From Candidatus Thiodiazotropha sp. (lineage in GTDB: Bacteria > Pseudomonadota > Gammaproteobacteria > Chromatiales > Chromatiaceae), in assembly GCA_023838465.1 (NCBI GenBank), contig JAIVEQ010000009.1, positions 1 to 64,000 on the forward strand: DNA of 64,000 nt, written 5' to 3'. Made by a program: the position numbers and the translations under genes. Under the pieces are notes generated by a model. The model saw only the letters and a list, made by a program, of their open reading frames with translations, did not search any database and had not been told where the DNA came from. Shown piece by piece: positions 1 through 10,772 of the stretch (the stretch's first letter is position 1; every line of letters begins with the position of its first letter).

Positions 1-90
1 CTAATATTTATGTACGGCATGTTTGATCTCCAGTGATTTTGGTTGGAAAGTGCCATAATAATTGTAAGTACAACTATATAGGCGAAAAAA

Positions 91-513
91 TCATCTTGTT
101 TCCAAGACGCGTTGTATTTTCCTCAGGCTAGAAACCGCTTGGGATAGATCACTTTGGCCGATAATATCTCCCATAAGCTTGGATAGAGTTCCACCTGTTT
201 GGTCTAATTTTTTGTGAAGCCGTATTGCTTTCTTTTTCGGGTAAACTTGGACTTCCCTTCCATCTTGGGTTGTTGTTTTACGTAACAAAAAATCGCGTTC
301 TTCCAAACTATCTAGAAAACGGGTAACCGTAGAGCGTGAAAGACTCAGCTCTTTGGCCAGTTCACGGGGCATCAGACCCGGTTTGGCAAGAACGACTCGC
401 AACAAAAAGGCATGGGAAGGTGATAGGTCAAACGGCTTGTAGGCTTCTGTCCAAATACGGTTTACTGTACGAGCCAAAGCATTGCTATTGAAATAAAGGC
501 ATTTTTCAAACAT
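91..513 (-). CDS. MarR-family transcriptional regulator
   Basis: A 140-residue protein with the layout of a MarR winged-helix regulator, a dimeric repressor or activator that usually answers to small phenolic or oxidising ligands. The helix-turn-helix spans roughly residues 45-72 (PRELAKELSLSRSTVTRFLD), and the wing carries the family DGR motif at residues 84-86. The ATG at 513 has no clear Shine-Dalgarno sequence. The gene stands alone, facing away from a miniature mobile element, so its target is not evident; MarR proteins commonly regulate their own promoter or a divergent neighbour, but here the neighbour side is occupied by the repeat. Family assignment is firm; ligand and target are unknown. 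Confidence 0.85.
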   Translation of the reverse strand: MFEKCLYFNSNALARTVNRIWTEAYKPFDLSPSHAFLLRVVLAKPGLMPRELAKELSLSRSTVTRFLDSLEERDFLLRKTTTQDGREVQVYPKKKAIRLHKKLDQTGGTLSKLMGDIIGQSDLSQAVSSLRKIQRVLETR

Positions 514-580
514 ACAGACAAGTCTAGCTTAATTGTAATTGCATGTACAACTACTATTTCGTGCCATATAATATATAGAA

Positions 581-882
581 GGCTCTTCCCCTGATAGGGT
601 GGGTAAACCGTGAAAACCACAACAAGTCATTCCGTCAGTTGATGGGATTTGTCCGTAAATAAATGCGAATGCACGCAAATAGGAATAGGGATTTACTCAG
701 GTGTGTCATTTCGACCAGAAGTAGAAATCTTAAACCACGGTTGTTTAACCTAGATTTTGTAGTTGAACGCTGTAACTTGAGGTAAATAAAAACATTTGCG
801 TTCAATTACGGACACTCAGCTGAGCTGTTGAATAAAGCCACGGTGTGTGTCTATTCTTACCCACTCAATCAGGGGAAGAGCC
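581..882. mobile_element. ISL3-like miniature inverted-repeat element (MITE)
   Basis: A 302-bp noncoding block bounded by 26-bp terminal inverted repeats at 581-606 and 857-882, which differ at two positions. Both start GGCTCTTCCCCTGAT, and GGCTCTT termini are typical of the ISL3 family. The 8 bases outside each end (ATATAGAA on the left, ATATTCAA on the right) agree at 6 of 8 positions, as expected of an aged 8-bp ISL3 target duplication. A second inner inverted repeat begins GTCCGTAA just inside each arm, so the whole block could fold into one long hairpin. It has no transposase reading frame. Family assignment comes from recognising the ends, not from a search. Confidence 0.7.
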
Positions 883-900
883 ATATTCAATACAGGCAAT

Positions 901-932
901 AAAAAAACCGCTGACATCTCTGTCAACGGTTT
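901..932 (-). terminator. Rho-independent terminator of the ilv operon
   Basis: On the minus strand an interrupted stem (AAACCG/CGGTTT outside, TGACA/TGTCA inside, 4-base loop) is followed by seven T residues. It lies about 20 bp past the ilvC stop codon and so ends the ilvI-ilvH-ilvC transcript. Confidence 0.85.
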
Positions 933-953
933 TTTTATCAAGCAGCAAAAACT

Positions 954-2072
<1,119 letters not shown>

Positions 2073-2086
2073 TCATAATTGTAATG

Positions 2087-2578
2087 TCAGAGCCCCAGAC
2101 CTTTTGGTCCACGACCGATTCCGGATGGGCCGGTCCGAACCACCTCGATAATCAATTCTTCGTCCACAGCCTCGACAAAGGCGTTTAGCTTACTAGCGGC
2201 ACCTGTTAACTCAACAGTGTAACTTGTATCGGTTACGTCAATAATCTTGCCACGGAAGATATCAACCAGACGCTTAATCTCCTCCCGCTGAGTACGTTCG
2301 GCACGTAACTTGATTAACATCATCTCACGCTCGAGATGGCCTCCCTCGGTAAGGTCGACCAACTTCACCACATCGATCAGCTTGTTCAGCTGCTTTGTGA
2401 TCTGCTCAATGATCTCATCACTGCCGCGGGTTACCAGGGTCATGCGCGATAGACTCTGATCTTCTGTCGGCGCCACCGTCAACGACTCGATATTGTAACC
2501 CCGTGCAGTAAACAGGTTTGCCACCCGGGCAAGTGCACCGGATTCATTCTCCATCAGTATAGATATGATATGTCTCAT
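2087..2578 (-). CDS. ilvH: Acetolactate synthase small (regulatory) subunit
   Basis: The 163-residue regulatory partner of the IlvI catalytic subunit; it raises activity and confers valine feedback inhibition. An ACT domain fills about residues 2-75 (RHIISILMENESGALARVAN), followed by the C-terminal domain typical of IlvH/IlvN. Length matches E. coli IlvH. Its ATG overlaps the ilvI stop by one base (TGATG), indicating translational coupling. Whether the E. coli isozyme name IlvH or IlvN fits best cannot be decided here; ilvH is used because the large subunit is IlvI-like. Confidence 0.95.
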   Translation of the reverse strand: MRHIISILMENESGALARVANLFTARGYNIESLTVAPTEDQSLSRMTLVTRGSDEIIEQITKQLNKLIDVVKLVDLTEGGHLEREMMLIKLRAERTQREEIKRLVDIFRGKIIDVTDTSYTVELTGAASKLNAFVEAVDEELIIEVVRTGPSGIGRGPKGLGL

Positions 2579-4296
2579 CAGACCAACTCACTCCCGGGTG
2601 ACAGATACATCTCATGATGTCCCTTGCCTGCCGCTATCATTGGGTAGACATTCTCTGTGGGATCGACCACCACATCCAGGAAAACCAGCCGGTCCTTATA
2701 GGAGAAGGCCTCCTTCATAGCCCCTTCCAGATCTTTGGTCTTTTCGACACGCATGCCCACATGGCCATAGGATTCAGTCAACTTAACGAAATCTGGGGTG
2801 ACACCCATGCCAGACTGGGAGTAGCGACTTTCGTAAAAGAACTCCTGCCACTGCCGAACCATGCCCATGCAGCCGTTGTTAAGGAGAATAATCTTTATCG
2901 GTAACTCATATTGAAGACAGGTTGCCATTTCCTGAATACACATCTGGATACTTGATTCACCGGTGACGACCGCCACTTCCGCTTTCGGAAAGGCCATCTG
3001 AACACCCATCGCGGCCGGTAATCCAAAACCCATCGTGCCAAGCCCGCCCGAGTTGATCCAGCGACGAGGTTTATCGAAGCGATAGAACTGGGCTGCAAAC
3101 ATCTGGTGCTGTCCTACATCGGATGTCACATAGGCATCGCCCTTGGTAACCTTATGCAGCACCTCAATAGCCTGTTGTGGTTTGATCAGATCACTCGTCT
3201 GATCATATTTCAGGCAATCCATGGAGCGCCATTTTTCAATCTGCTCCCACCACTGCTTCAAAGCCTGTTTTTTAGGGTTCATCTCACCCTCGTTGATCAC
3301 CTTCAGCATATCCTTCAGCACCTGTTTGACAGGGCCCACGATCGGTATGTCGACGCGTACATTCTTCGATATGGATGAGGGATCAATATCAATGTGGATA
3401 ATCGTCGCATCCGGACAGAACTGTTTGACATGCCCGGTAATCCGATCGTCAAAACGGGCACCAACAGCAATCAGCACATCGGTCTCGTGCATCGCCATAT
3501 TCGCTTCATAGGTGCCATGCATGCCAAGCATGCCCAGAAAGTGCTTTCCACTGCCTGGATAGGCGCCCAACCCCATCAGGGTCTGGGTAATCGGAAAACC
3601 CAGCGTATCCACAAGATCGGTCAACGGCTTGGCGGCGTCATCCAGCACCACCCCTCCACCTGTGTAGAAGACGGGACGCTCCGCCTCCATCATGATCTTG
3701 ACTGCTTTCTTAATCTGCCCAAGATGGCCTTTGATCACCGGGTTGTATGAGCGCATCTTGACCTTACTGGGATAGCTGTAAGGAATCTTGATCCCTGGGT
3801 CGGTAATATCCTTGGGTATATCAATGACCACCGGGCCAGGCCGCCCAGTGGTGGCAATGTAAAATGCCTTCTTGATCGTCTCAGCAAGATCTTCCAGACG
3901 CTTGACCAGAAAATTGTGCTTAACACAGGGGCGGGTGATACCGACAGTATCGACCTCCTGAAATGCGTCACTGCCTATGACCGGAGTGGGTACCTGACCG
4001 GTCAAAACAACCATCGGTATGGAATCCATAAACGCGGTGGCAATACCCGTCACAGCGTTGGTCGCCCCTGGGCCAGAGGTTACCAGCATCACACCCGGTT
4101 TGCCGGTGGCACGGGCATAGCCATCAGCCGCATGTCCGGCCGCCTGTTCATGGCGAACCAATATATGCTTCACGTCCTTTTGCTTAAAGATTGCATCATA
4201 GATATGCAGCACGGCACCGCCTGGGTATCCGAATACGTGCTCCACACCTTCATCTTTCAAGCATTGAACGATGATCTCGCCACCGCTGAGTTCCAC
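2578..4296 (-). CDS. ilvI: Acetolactate synthase large (catalytic) subunit
   Basis: Thiamine-diphosphate and FAD enzyme joining two pyruvates, or pyruvate and 2-oxobutyrate, as the first common step of branched-chain amino acid synthesis. The chosen start is GTG at 4296, preceded at 7 bases by a perfect GGAGG; it yields MELSGGEIIVQ and 572 residues, the family length. A GTG further upstream at 4335 has no ribosome site. The catalytic Glu of the RHEQAAGHAADGYAR segment is residue 50. The ThDP/Mg2+ motif reads GES where E. coli IlvI has GDG; I believe Glu here also occurs in other gammaproteobacterial enzymes, so this is probably not a defect. First gene of ilvI-ilvH-ilvC. Confidence 0.95.
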   Translation of the reverse strand: MELSGGEIIVQCLKDEGVEHVFGYPGGAVLHIYDAIFKQKDVKHILVRHEQAAGHAADGYARATGKPGVMLVTSGPGATNAVTGIATAFMDSIPMVVLTGQVPTPVIGSDAFQEVDTVGITRPCVKHNFLVKRLEDLAETIKKAFYIATTGRPGPVVIDIPKDITDPGIKIPYSYPSKVKMRSYNPVIKGHLGQIKKAVKIMMEAERPVFYTGGGVVLDDAAKPLTDLVDTLGFPITQTLMGLGAYPGSGKHFLGMLGMHGTYEANMAMHETDVLIAVGARFDDRITGHVKQFCPDATIIHIDIDPSSISKNVRVDIPIVGPVKQVLKDMLKVINEGEMNPKKQALKQWWEQIEKWRSMDCLKYDQTSDLIKPQQAIEVLHKVTKGDAYVTSDVGQHQMFAAQFYRFDKPRRWINSGGLGTMGFGLPAAMGVQMAFPKAEVAVVTGESSIQMCIQEMATCLQYELPIKIILLNNGCMGMVRQWQEFFYESRYSQSGMGVTPDFVKLTESYGHVGMRVEKTKDLEGAMKEAFSYKDRLVFLDVVVDPTENVYPMIAAGKGHHEMYLSPGSELV

Positions 4297-4496
4297 GTTG
4301 AGGCCTCCAATTGCGCCGATGATCTCATCGGACACTAAACAATATCGAAACAGAGCAAAATACTAATACTACCTTTCTAGGTCAAGCACATATCCCCTCT
4401 CATTTTGTAGATTCAGTACCTGCACCCGCTTGTCATTCGCGTCTCATGCTCCATAATGATCCTGATCGATAAATCATGACACACAGGGATCTATCC

Positions 4497-4940
4497 GTGA
4501 AACAGCGCCTTTTTTTTGCACTCATAGTACTTTTTTTCACTACTGCATCGGCTGAAACCTATCGATGGGTCAACGAGGACGGTGTTGTCACCTTTTCCCA
4601 GTCACCACCACCAGATGCCAAGGCTGAGACGGTGAAGATCAGAAGCACCCCATCCAGCAGCGCCGACACTTCTGAAGATCGACTCGAGAAACTGCGTCAG
4701 CGACTGGCGGATAGTGAAGAGGACCGGGAACTGAAAAAGACCAAGCAGAAGGAACTGGCCGAGGATAAAGTGCGAAACAAGCAGAATTGCAACGCCGCAC
4801 GAAAAAACCTGGCACAACTCACCGCCCTGGCGAACCGACTCTATAAAGTAGGCGATGAGTATTTACGTCTAACCGAGGAAGATCGTCAGAAACGCATGCA
4901 GCAGGCCAGAGATCAGATTAAAGAGCACTGCAAAAGATAA
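4497..4940 (+). CDS. DUF4124-domain exported protein
   Basis: A 147-residue exported protein of unknown role. A signal peptide (about 18 residues ending TTASA) is followed by the DUF4124 signature ETYRWVNEDGVVTFSQSPPP, then a charged, Lys/Glu/Arg-rich segment likely to be helical and coiled, with two cysteines near the C-terminus. The GTG at 4497 is preferred: GGGA lies 7 bases ahead and it begins directly with the KQRLFFALIVLFF signal. An in-frame ATG at 4476 has no ribosome site and would put polar residues before the signal. DUF4124 proteins are abundant in gammaproteobacteria and often sit near envelope genes. The next gene starts 8 bp downstream. Confidence 0.8.
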   Translation: MKQRLFFALIVLFFTTASAETYRWVNEDGVVTFSQSPPPDAKAETVKIRSTPSSSADTSEDRLEKLRQRLADSEEDRELKKTKQKELAEDKVRNKQNCNAARKNLAQLTALANRLYKVGDEYLRLTEEDRQKRMQQARDQIKEHCKR

Positions 4941-4948
4941 AAAACCCC

Positions 4949-5293
4949 ATGCCATTGCTCAAGATCACCACCAATCAGGTCATCGATCCGGATGACCTGG
5001 CAAGCTTCACCAAGCTAGCCTCAACAACGGTTGCCAAAATGCTGGGAAAGCCTGAAACCTACGTCATGGTCAGCCTTGAAATGAATCCCCACATGCTGTT
5101 TGCGGGTTCACCGGCAACTTTAGCTTACCTCGAACTGAAAAGTATCGGCTTGCCTACCCAGAAGACAACTGAGTTCTCTCAAATCCTTTGTGACCTCATA
5201 CAGCAACAGCTGCATATCCCCAAACAAAGAATCTATATCGAATTCAGCAATGCTGAGCGACACCTTTGGGGTTGGAATGCCGGGACATTTTAA
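4949..5293 (+). CDS. MIF-like phenylpyruvate tautomerase
   Basis: A 114-residue protein of the macrophage migration inhibitory factor (MIF) family within the tautomerase superfamily. After Met removal the N-terminal proline (MPLLKITTN) would be the catalytic base. The length, the MLGKPETYVMVSL and IYIEFSNAERHLWGWNAGTF segments and the trimer-forming beta layout all match bacterial MIF homologues. It starts 8 bp after the DUF4124 gene and may be cotranscribed. The physiological substrate in bacteria is not established. Family call secure, role open. Confidence 0.85.
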   Translation: MPLLKITTNQVIDPDDLASFTKLASTTVAKMLGKPETYVMVSLEMNPHMLFAGSPATLAYLELKSIGLPTQKTTEFSQILCDLIQQQLHIPKQRIYIEFSNAERHLWGWNAGTF

Positions 5294-5674
5294 GTGAGTT
5301 ACCCACCCTATTTGACTGTTCAGCTTACCCCTCCAATCTGACTAACCCGGATAAAATGATTCATCCGCACCCGTTAGCAGATACGAAAAAAAAACAACCG
5401 CCTTTAAAGTTTATTCGAGAATAGCCCCGTTTCCACGCTATTCAAGGAACCTACCAAAGCTGATCCTACAGCCTCCCAACAACGCCTGATCTAGGGCAGA
5501 AGCTCAGATTGGGAATTATCAATGTCATGCACTACCAAGCTGCGTACTCTCACGACGATCAGGAAGATCGTTTTTCCTGATGGATGCCAAATCTGAACAT
5601 TTGTTTCAGTTGGTATAAGACCGGACCAATCCAGTTTATGTGTCGAGGTCATCACCGTCATCACGGACATAAAG
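5294..5674. other. Intergenic region before the octaheme cytochrome gene
   Basis: 381 bp without a credible gene. It holds an 8-bp inverted repeat, ATCAGGAA (5558-5565) with TTCCTGAT (5574-5581), on the leader side of the cytochrome gene. The promoter of the cytochrome pair must lie here, but no consensus site is clear. Confidence 0.5.
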
Positions 5675-7375
5675 ATGTATAAACAACTCACATTGGCTTT
5701 CAACGCCAGTGTCGGTGCCTGCCTGTGGGCTCTGATACTGGTACTCACACCGGCTGTAGGGGCAAGTGACACCTCCCCTTCCGATGTTGAACCTGTTGAT
5801 AACAACATGAACTTCCGCATTGTTGCGGATAGCAAACCGAGTATCCGCGATGATGGGGAATCCACCGCTGACCATAGTAAGTTTGAGATCCTCGAGGGTC
5901 CATTTGAGAGTGGTCCGGAAGTCACCAAGGCCTGTCTCTCCTGCCATACTGAAGCCGGCAGACACTTTATGCAATCGATCCACTGGACCTGGGAGTACGA
6001 TCATCCCGAAACGGGCCAAAAGCTGGGCAAGAAGACCCTAATCAATACCTTCTGCACCAATGCCAAAGGCAATGAGGGGATGTGCGCCCAGTGCCATGCC
6101 GGCTATGGCTGGAAGGATGAAACCTTTGACTTCACCAACCAGGACAATATCGACTGTCTGGTCTGTCATGACCGCACTGGCGCTTATTATAAAACCCCTA
6201 ACTCCCTGGGTAACAAGGCCTGTTCGGTGATGTTTGAAGGCAAGCAACCGATCCCATGGAGCAAGGTAGCTCAAGGTGTCGGTAAACCCGGACGTGAGAA
6301 CTGTGGCGCCTGCCACTTCTACGGTGGTGGTGGTGATGGGGTCAAACATGGCGACCTCGACTCTTCGCTGAAGAGGCCCTCCCATGATCTCGATGTGCAT
6401 ATGGATGCAGAAGGACTCAACTTTGCCTGTACCACCTGTCACGTCACTCGACAACATCTATGGGCAGGTAGTCGTTACAATGTCATGGCCCACGATACCG
6501 AAGGCGTCGGCCTGCCGGGGGAACGTCGTGATGTCGCCACTTGCGAGTCCTGTCATAGCGACGCACCCCATTCCTATAGTGAATTGATAGGCAGCAAACT
6601 GAATGGCCATGTGGATAAGATTGCCTGCCAGACCTGCCACATCCCCACCATCGCACGGGGTGGTGTTGCCACCAAGACTGAATGGGACTGGCGTACCGCC
6701 GGTAAAACCAAGAATGGTGAGGGTTTCAAGGAGAAAAACTACACCCAGGGTAATGGCGAACACCGAGCCACCTATAAATCGATCAAAGGAAGCTTTAAAT
6801 ACGGTGAGAATCTGGTGCCTCACTATGACTGGTTCGACGGACAGATGATCTATACCACCATTGAGTCCCAATTCGACCCCGCCAAGGGCCCAGTGGAAAT
6901 CAATGGTTTCCAGGGTTCCCATAATGATGGCAAGTCCCGTATCTGGCCCTTTAAACGCATGGTTACCGTACAACCCTATGACAAAGGCAATAACACCATG
7001 GTCTACATGCATCTGTGGGGTGATGACAATGACGCCTACTGGGGCAACTACGATTTTGGGCGCGCTATCAAGGTCGGTATGGCAAAAAACGATATCCCCT
7101 ACTCAGGTGAATTCGACTTTGTAGAGACCTACTCCTTCTGGCCCATTACACACATGGTAGCGCCTAAGGAAGATGCCATGGGCTGTGCTGATTGTCACAG
7201 TCGTGAAGGTCGTCTGAATGAACTGGAAGGCTTTTATATGCCAGGTCGGGACAGCTTCCGTTGGCTTGATATCCTGGGTTATTTAGCACTCGGTGGCGCC
7301 TTGCTTGGCGTGCTGCTGCACGGCTTGTTGCGTAAGTTCTTCAGTCATAAAAATCAGCGGAGGGATGCATCATGA
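5675..7375 (+). CDS. Octaheme c-type cytochrome, tetrathionate-reductase family
   Basis: A 566-residue periplasmic multiheme cytochrome. Residues 1-30 are a signal peptide; eight CXXCH haem sites start at residues 87, 137, 161, 210, 252, 290, 318 and 504; a C-terminal membrane helix (about 531-552) would anchor it. Haem count, spacing and the long haem-free stretch between sites 7 and 8 match the octaheme tetrathionate reductase (OTR) family, which in vitro reduces tetrathionate, nitrite and hydroxylamine. Extra cysteines at 127 and 183 lie near the early haems. Its stop overlaps the ATG of a cytochrome b gene by four bases, so the pair probably links the quinone pool to this enzyme. Direction and substrate in vivo are inferred. 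Confidence 0.9.
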   Translation: MYKQLTLAFNASVGACLWALILVLTPAVGASDTSPSDVEPVDNNMNFRIVADSKPSIRDDGESTADHSKFEILEGPFESGPEVTKACLSCHTEAGRHFMQSIHWTWEYDHPETGQKLGKKTLINTFCTNAKGNEGMCAQCHAGYGWKDETFDFTNQDNIDCLVCHDRTGAYYKTPNSLGNKACSVMFEGKQPIPWSKVAQGVGKPGRENCGACHFYGGGGDGVKHGDLDSSLKRPSHDLDVHMDAEGLNFACTTCHVTRQHLWAGSRYNVMAHDTEGVGLPGERRDVATCESCHSDAPHSYSELIGSKLNGHVDKIACQTCHIPTIARGGVATKTEWDWRTAGKTKNGEGFKEKNYTQGNGEHRATYKSIKGSFKYGENLVPHYDWFDGQMIYTTIESQFDPAKGPVEINGFQGSHNDGKSRIWPFKRMVTVQPYDKGNNTMVYMHLWGDDNDAYWGNYDFGRAIKVGMAKNDIPYSGEFDFVETYSFWPITHMVAPKEDAMGCADCHSREGRLNELEGFYMPGRDSFRWLDILGYLALGGALLGVLLHGLLRKFFSHKNQRRDAS

Positions 7376-8076
7376 GCAGCCACGCGAAGAATAGAAATCA
7401 GGACACCACGATCAAAAAACGCGGGGAGAAACACTATGTCATGCTCTACACCCGATATGAGCGTTTCTGGCACTGGTCTCAGGCTTTGTTGATATTTACC
7501 TTGTTCTTTACTGGATTGGGATTGCACGGTACCCACGACTTGATCGACTTCCGCACTGCGGTAGAGATTCATACCTATGCCGCCATCGCTTTGATTGTGC
7601 TGTGGATCTTCACTACTTTCTGGAACTTCACCACCGGTCAGTGGCGCCAATATCTCTTTAAAGAAGGTGTTCTGAAGGTGATCCGCTTTTATGCCTACGG
7701 TATCCTGGTGGGGGAACCCCATCCTTACCGGAAATGCCTGCAACGCAAACAAAATGCCCTCCAATCTCTAGCCTATATGGGGTTCATGATCTTCATAGGA
7801 CCGGCGCTCTGGGCCTCCGGTATCGTCTACCTCTTCTACGATCTGTGGAGTGGCTATAGCTGGTCCGGAAATGGATTATTTCTGATTGCCTTCCTCCATA
7901 CCGCAGCCGCTTTTCTGATGGGGATATTCGTGATCATCCATATCTACATGACCACCACAGGAAAGACACCGACCCACTACATCAAGACCATGATTAGTGG
8001 TTACGACAGTATCGAATTGACTGAAGCCGAAGTCGCCTACATTGAAGAGACACATGCCGTCTCCATGAAGGACTGA
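7372..8076 (+). CDS. Cytochrome b561-type membrane subunit
   Basis: A 234-residue membrane protein with four hydrophobic spans and four conserved histidines placed to bind two haems b (H34 in RFWHWSQ, H67, H176, H190). The arrangement matches the cytochrome b subunits of thiosulfate reductase, Ni-Fe hydrogenase and formate dehydrogenase. The ATG overlaps the octaheme cytochrome stop (ATGA), so the two are translated together and probably form one quinol:cytochrome complex. Such a dedicated b-type partner supports membrane-bound electron exchange with quinones rather than a soluble role for the octaheme protein. Confidence 0.85.
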   Translation: MSSHAKNRNQDTTIKKRGEKHYVMLYTRYERFWHWSQALLIFTLFFTGLGLHGTHDLIDFRTAVEIHTYAAIALIVLWIFTTFWNFTTGQWRQYLFKEGVLKVIRFYAYGILVGEPHPYRKCLQRKQNALQSLAYMGFMIFIGPALWASGIVYLFYDLWSGYSWSGNGLFLIAFLHTAAAFLMGIFVIIHIYMTTTGKTPTHYIKTMISGYDSIELTEAEVAYIEETHAVSMKD

Positions 8077-8252
8077 GTGAGCTGCGGGGTCTAGTGCAAT
8101 AGTTATTAGGGTACGGCAGGGCCACTCTCTACAAGAGACAAGCTGTAAATAACGTTTAATACCACAAATGAAAATAAATATTATCGATCTTACTTGAAGG
8201 ATATATTTGCGAAGAATTATAGTGATTCACATCCATTTGTAGCCAATCACAT

Positions 8253-8275
8253 AGGGTGCGGCCCTGGCGCACCCT
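8253..8275. repeat. Intergenic hairpin upstream of proS
   Basis: Perfect 8-bp inverted repeat AGGGTGCG-gccctgg-CGCACCCT, about 70 bp before proS. It has no T-run and looks like one of the GGGTGCG palindromes scattered between gammaproteobacterial genes; its function is unknown. Confidence 0.5.
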
Positions 8276-8347
8276 GATGCAATCCGTGACCCGACATCCG
8301 AAGCGGGATAGAATCACGCTTTTTGACTACCAGGCTGATTCACCACC

Positions 8348-10072
8348 ATGCGTACTTCCCAGTTCCCACTGCACACCGTCAAGGAAACACCCGCCGACGC
8401 CGAAACCGCCAGCCACCAGCTGATGCTACGTGCCGGTCTGATCCGTAAACTGGCTGCCGGTCTCTACACTTGGTTGCCTTTGGGACTGCGTGTGTTGCGC
8501 AAAGTCGAACGGATCGTGCGGGAGGAGATGGATCGCGCCGGTGCACTCGAAGTGCTGATGCCCACGGTGCAGCCCGCCGAGCTGTGGCAAGAGTCGGGGC
8601 GATGGGAACAGTACGGCCCAGAGCTGCTGCGTATGCACGACCGTCACAATCGTGACTTTTGCTACGGCCCCACCCATGAAGAGATCATCACCGATCTGGC
8701 CCGTAACGAGCTGCGCAGCTACAAACAACTACCCATCAACTTCTACCAGATCCAGACCAAGTTCCGTGATGAGATCCGCCCCCGCTTCGGTGTCATGCGT
8801 GCCCGGGAGTTTCTCATGAAGGATGCTTACTCCTTTCATACTGACCAGGCTTCCCTGCAGGCAACCTATGAGGTGATGCATGAGACCTATAGCCGCATCT
8901 TCTCCCGTTGCGGTCTCAACTTCCGCCCGGTGGCGGCGGATACCGGCAGTATCGGCGGCAGCGCCTCCCATGAGTTCCACGTGTTGGCCGACTCGGGGGA
9001 AGACGCTATCGCCTTCTCCACCGACAGCGAATACGCTGCCAATGTAGAGATGGCAGAGGCCATCGCTCCGTCCGGCGAACGCCCCGCACCCGGCAGTGAG
9101 ATGACACAGGTCGACACCCCCGATGCCCGGACCATCCAGGAGCTGGTGGAGCAGTTTGATCAACCTATCGAACAAACCGTCAAGACCCTTGTGGTGAAGG
9201 CCGCCGAGGAGATGGAAGCCGATCTGGTAGCACTGTTGGTACGCGGCGATCACGACCTTAACGAGATTAAGGCCGACAAGCTGCCCCAGGTGGCCTCACC
9301 CCTCTGCTTTGCCGATGAGGCGGAGATTCGTGCCGCCATCGGTGCCGGGCCCGGTTCACTGGGTCCGGTTAACCTACCGATTCCCTGTATCGTCGACCGC
9401 AGTGTGGCGAAGATAGCCGACTTCAGCGCCGGCGCCAATCAGGACGGTAAACACTATTTCGGCATCAATTGGAAACGGGACCTACCCGCCCCCGACGAGA
9501 TCGCCGATCTGCGCAATGTGCACGAGGGCGATCCCAGCCCTGACGGCAAGGGCAGCCTGACCATCGCCCGCGGTATCGAGGTGGGTCATATCTTTCAGCT
9601 GGGCAAGAAATACAGTGACGCTATGAACGCCACTGTGCTCGATGAAAACGGTAAGGCCGTGGTGATGACCATGGGCTGCTACGGTATCGGTGTGACCCGC
9701 GTGGTCGCAGCCGCCATCGAACAACACCACGACGACAAAGGTATCACCTGGCCAACCGGTCTGGCCCCCTTTCAGGTTGCCATCTGCCCTATGAAGATGG
9801 GCAAGTCTCAACGGGTCAAAGAGACAGTGGAATCGCTCTATGCTGAGCTGGAGGCTGCCGGTATCGATGTTCTCCTCGATGACCGTGATGTACGACCTGG
9901 TTTTATGTTCGCCGATATGGAACTGATCGGTATCCCGCATCGCATTGTAGTGGGTGAGAAATCGCTTGATGATGACAAGGTGGAATATCGAGGTCGCAAG
10001 GATCCGGAGAATAGCTTTATTCCGCTCTCAGAAATTGTCGCCTATTTGGGTTCCCTAATAGAGAAACCTTGA
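8348..10072 (+). CDS. proS: Prolyl-tRNA synthetase
   Basis: Class II aminoacyl-tRNA synthetase charging tRNA-Pro, 574 residues, close to the 572 of E. coli. The N-terminal [19 protein letters not shown], the motif 2 region ([22 protein letters not shown]), the inserted editing (INS) domain that clears misacylated Ala-tRNA (about residues 220-400), motif 3 ([16 protein letters not shown]) and the C-terminal anticodon-binding domain are all present. This is the long bacterial form. The stretch is visibly richer in G+C than its surroundings, as is usual for highly expressed core genes. Single gene, certain identity. Confidence 0.98.
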   Translation: MRTSQFPLHTVKETPADAETASHQLMLRAGLIRKLAAGLYTWLPLGLRVLRKVERIVREEMDRAGALEVLMPTVQPAELWQESGRWEQYGPELLRMHDRHNRDFCYGPTHEEIITDLARNELRSYKQLPINFYQIQTKFRDEIRPRFGVMRAREFLMKDAYSFHTDQASLQATYEVMHETYSRIFSRCGLNFRPVAADTGSIGGSASHEFHVLADSGEDAIAFSTDSEYAANVEMAEAIAPSGERPAPGSEMTQVDTPDARTIQELVEQFDQPIEQTVKTLVVKAAEEMEADLVALLVRGDHDLNEIKADKLPQVASPLCFADEAEIRAAIGAGPGSLGPVNLPIPCIVDRSVAKIADFSAGANQDGKHYFGINWKRDLPAPDEIADLRNVHEGDPSPDGKGSLTIARGIEVGHIFQLGKKYSDAMNATVLDENGKAVVMTMGCYGIGVTRVVAAAIEQHHDDKGITWPTGLAPFQVAICPMKMGKSQRVKETVESLYAELEAAGIDVLLDDRDVRPGFMFADMELIGIPHRIVVGEKSLDDDKVEYRGRKDPENSFIPLSEIVAYLGSLIEKP

Positions 10073-10184
10073 GTTAGTCAACAATTTCTCATTGCGAACC
10101 ATTTGACACACCCCCGTTAGAGCGAGGAAACTACTTCGTTTTTCTGCCCCAAGCGGGTGTTGTAGGCAAAGAGGCGTGACCGTA

Positions 10185-10700
10185 ATGACCAAACAAACTA
10201 CTTTTACTCGCGATGAGCTATTGCGTTGCGGCAATGGCGATATGTTTGGCCCAGGCAATGCCCAGCTGCCGACGCCAAATATGTTGATGATGGACAGGAT
10301 CGCGAAAATCTCCGATCAGGGCGGTGAATTTGGTAAGGGTGAGATTCTGGCAGAACTCGATATCAATCCCGATCTCTGGTTTTTCGACTGTCATTTCCCC
10401 GGCGATCCAGTCATGCCTGGCTGCCTGGGTCTCGATGCCATGTGGCAGCTGGTCGGATTTTTTCTGGCATGGATAGGCAACCCCGGTCATGGACGTGCAC
10501 TGGGTGTGGGCGAGGTCAAATTCACAGGGCAGGTTCTGCCGAAAGCCGACTTGGTTACCTATCACATCGATGTCAAACGTGTCATTACCCGCAAGCTGGT
10601 GCTAGGTGTTGCCGATGGCGTCATGAAGGTGGATGGACGAGAGATCTACACCGCCAAGGATCTGCGAGTCGGTCTATTTACCTCTACGGATAATTTCTGA
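10185..10700 (+). CDS. fabA: 3-hydroxydecanoyl-ACP dehydratase/isomerase
   Basis: Makes the double bond of unsaturated fatty acids in the anaerobic pathway by dehydrating 3-hydroxydecanoyl-ACP and isomerising the trans-2 to the cis-3 enoyl product. From the ATG at 10185 the protein is 171 residues, with catalytic His70 and Asp84 in [20 protein letters not shown] at the same numbers as in E. coli FabA. A GTG at 10176 would lie only one base from the GAGG element, whereas the ATG lies 10 bases from it, so the ATG is chosen. fabB, its usual partner, is not in the window. Confidence 0.96.
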   Translation: MTKQTTFTRDELLRCGNGDMFGPGNAQLPTPNMLMMDRIAKISDQGGEFGKGEILAELDINPDLWFFDCHFPGDPVMPGCLGLDAMWQLVGFFLAWIGNPGHGRALGVGEVKFTGQVLPKADLVTYHIDVKRVITRKLVLGVADGVMKVDGREIYTAKDLRVGLFTSTDNF

Positions 10701-10772
10701 ACCTGCTTTACCCATACAACGCGCCTGACAAACTACACTGAAGCATAATACTTCCGAACCTGATGAGGTGTA

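Noticed and set aside
8267..8285. Sigma-54-like TGGC...TGC sequence before proS
   Set aside because: The spacing between GG and GC is one base too long, and proS is not a sigma-54 gene.
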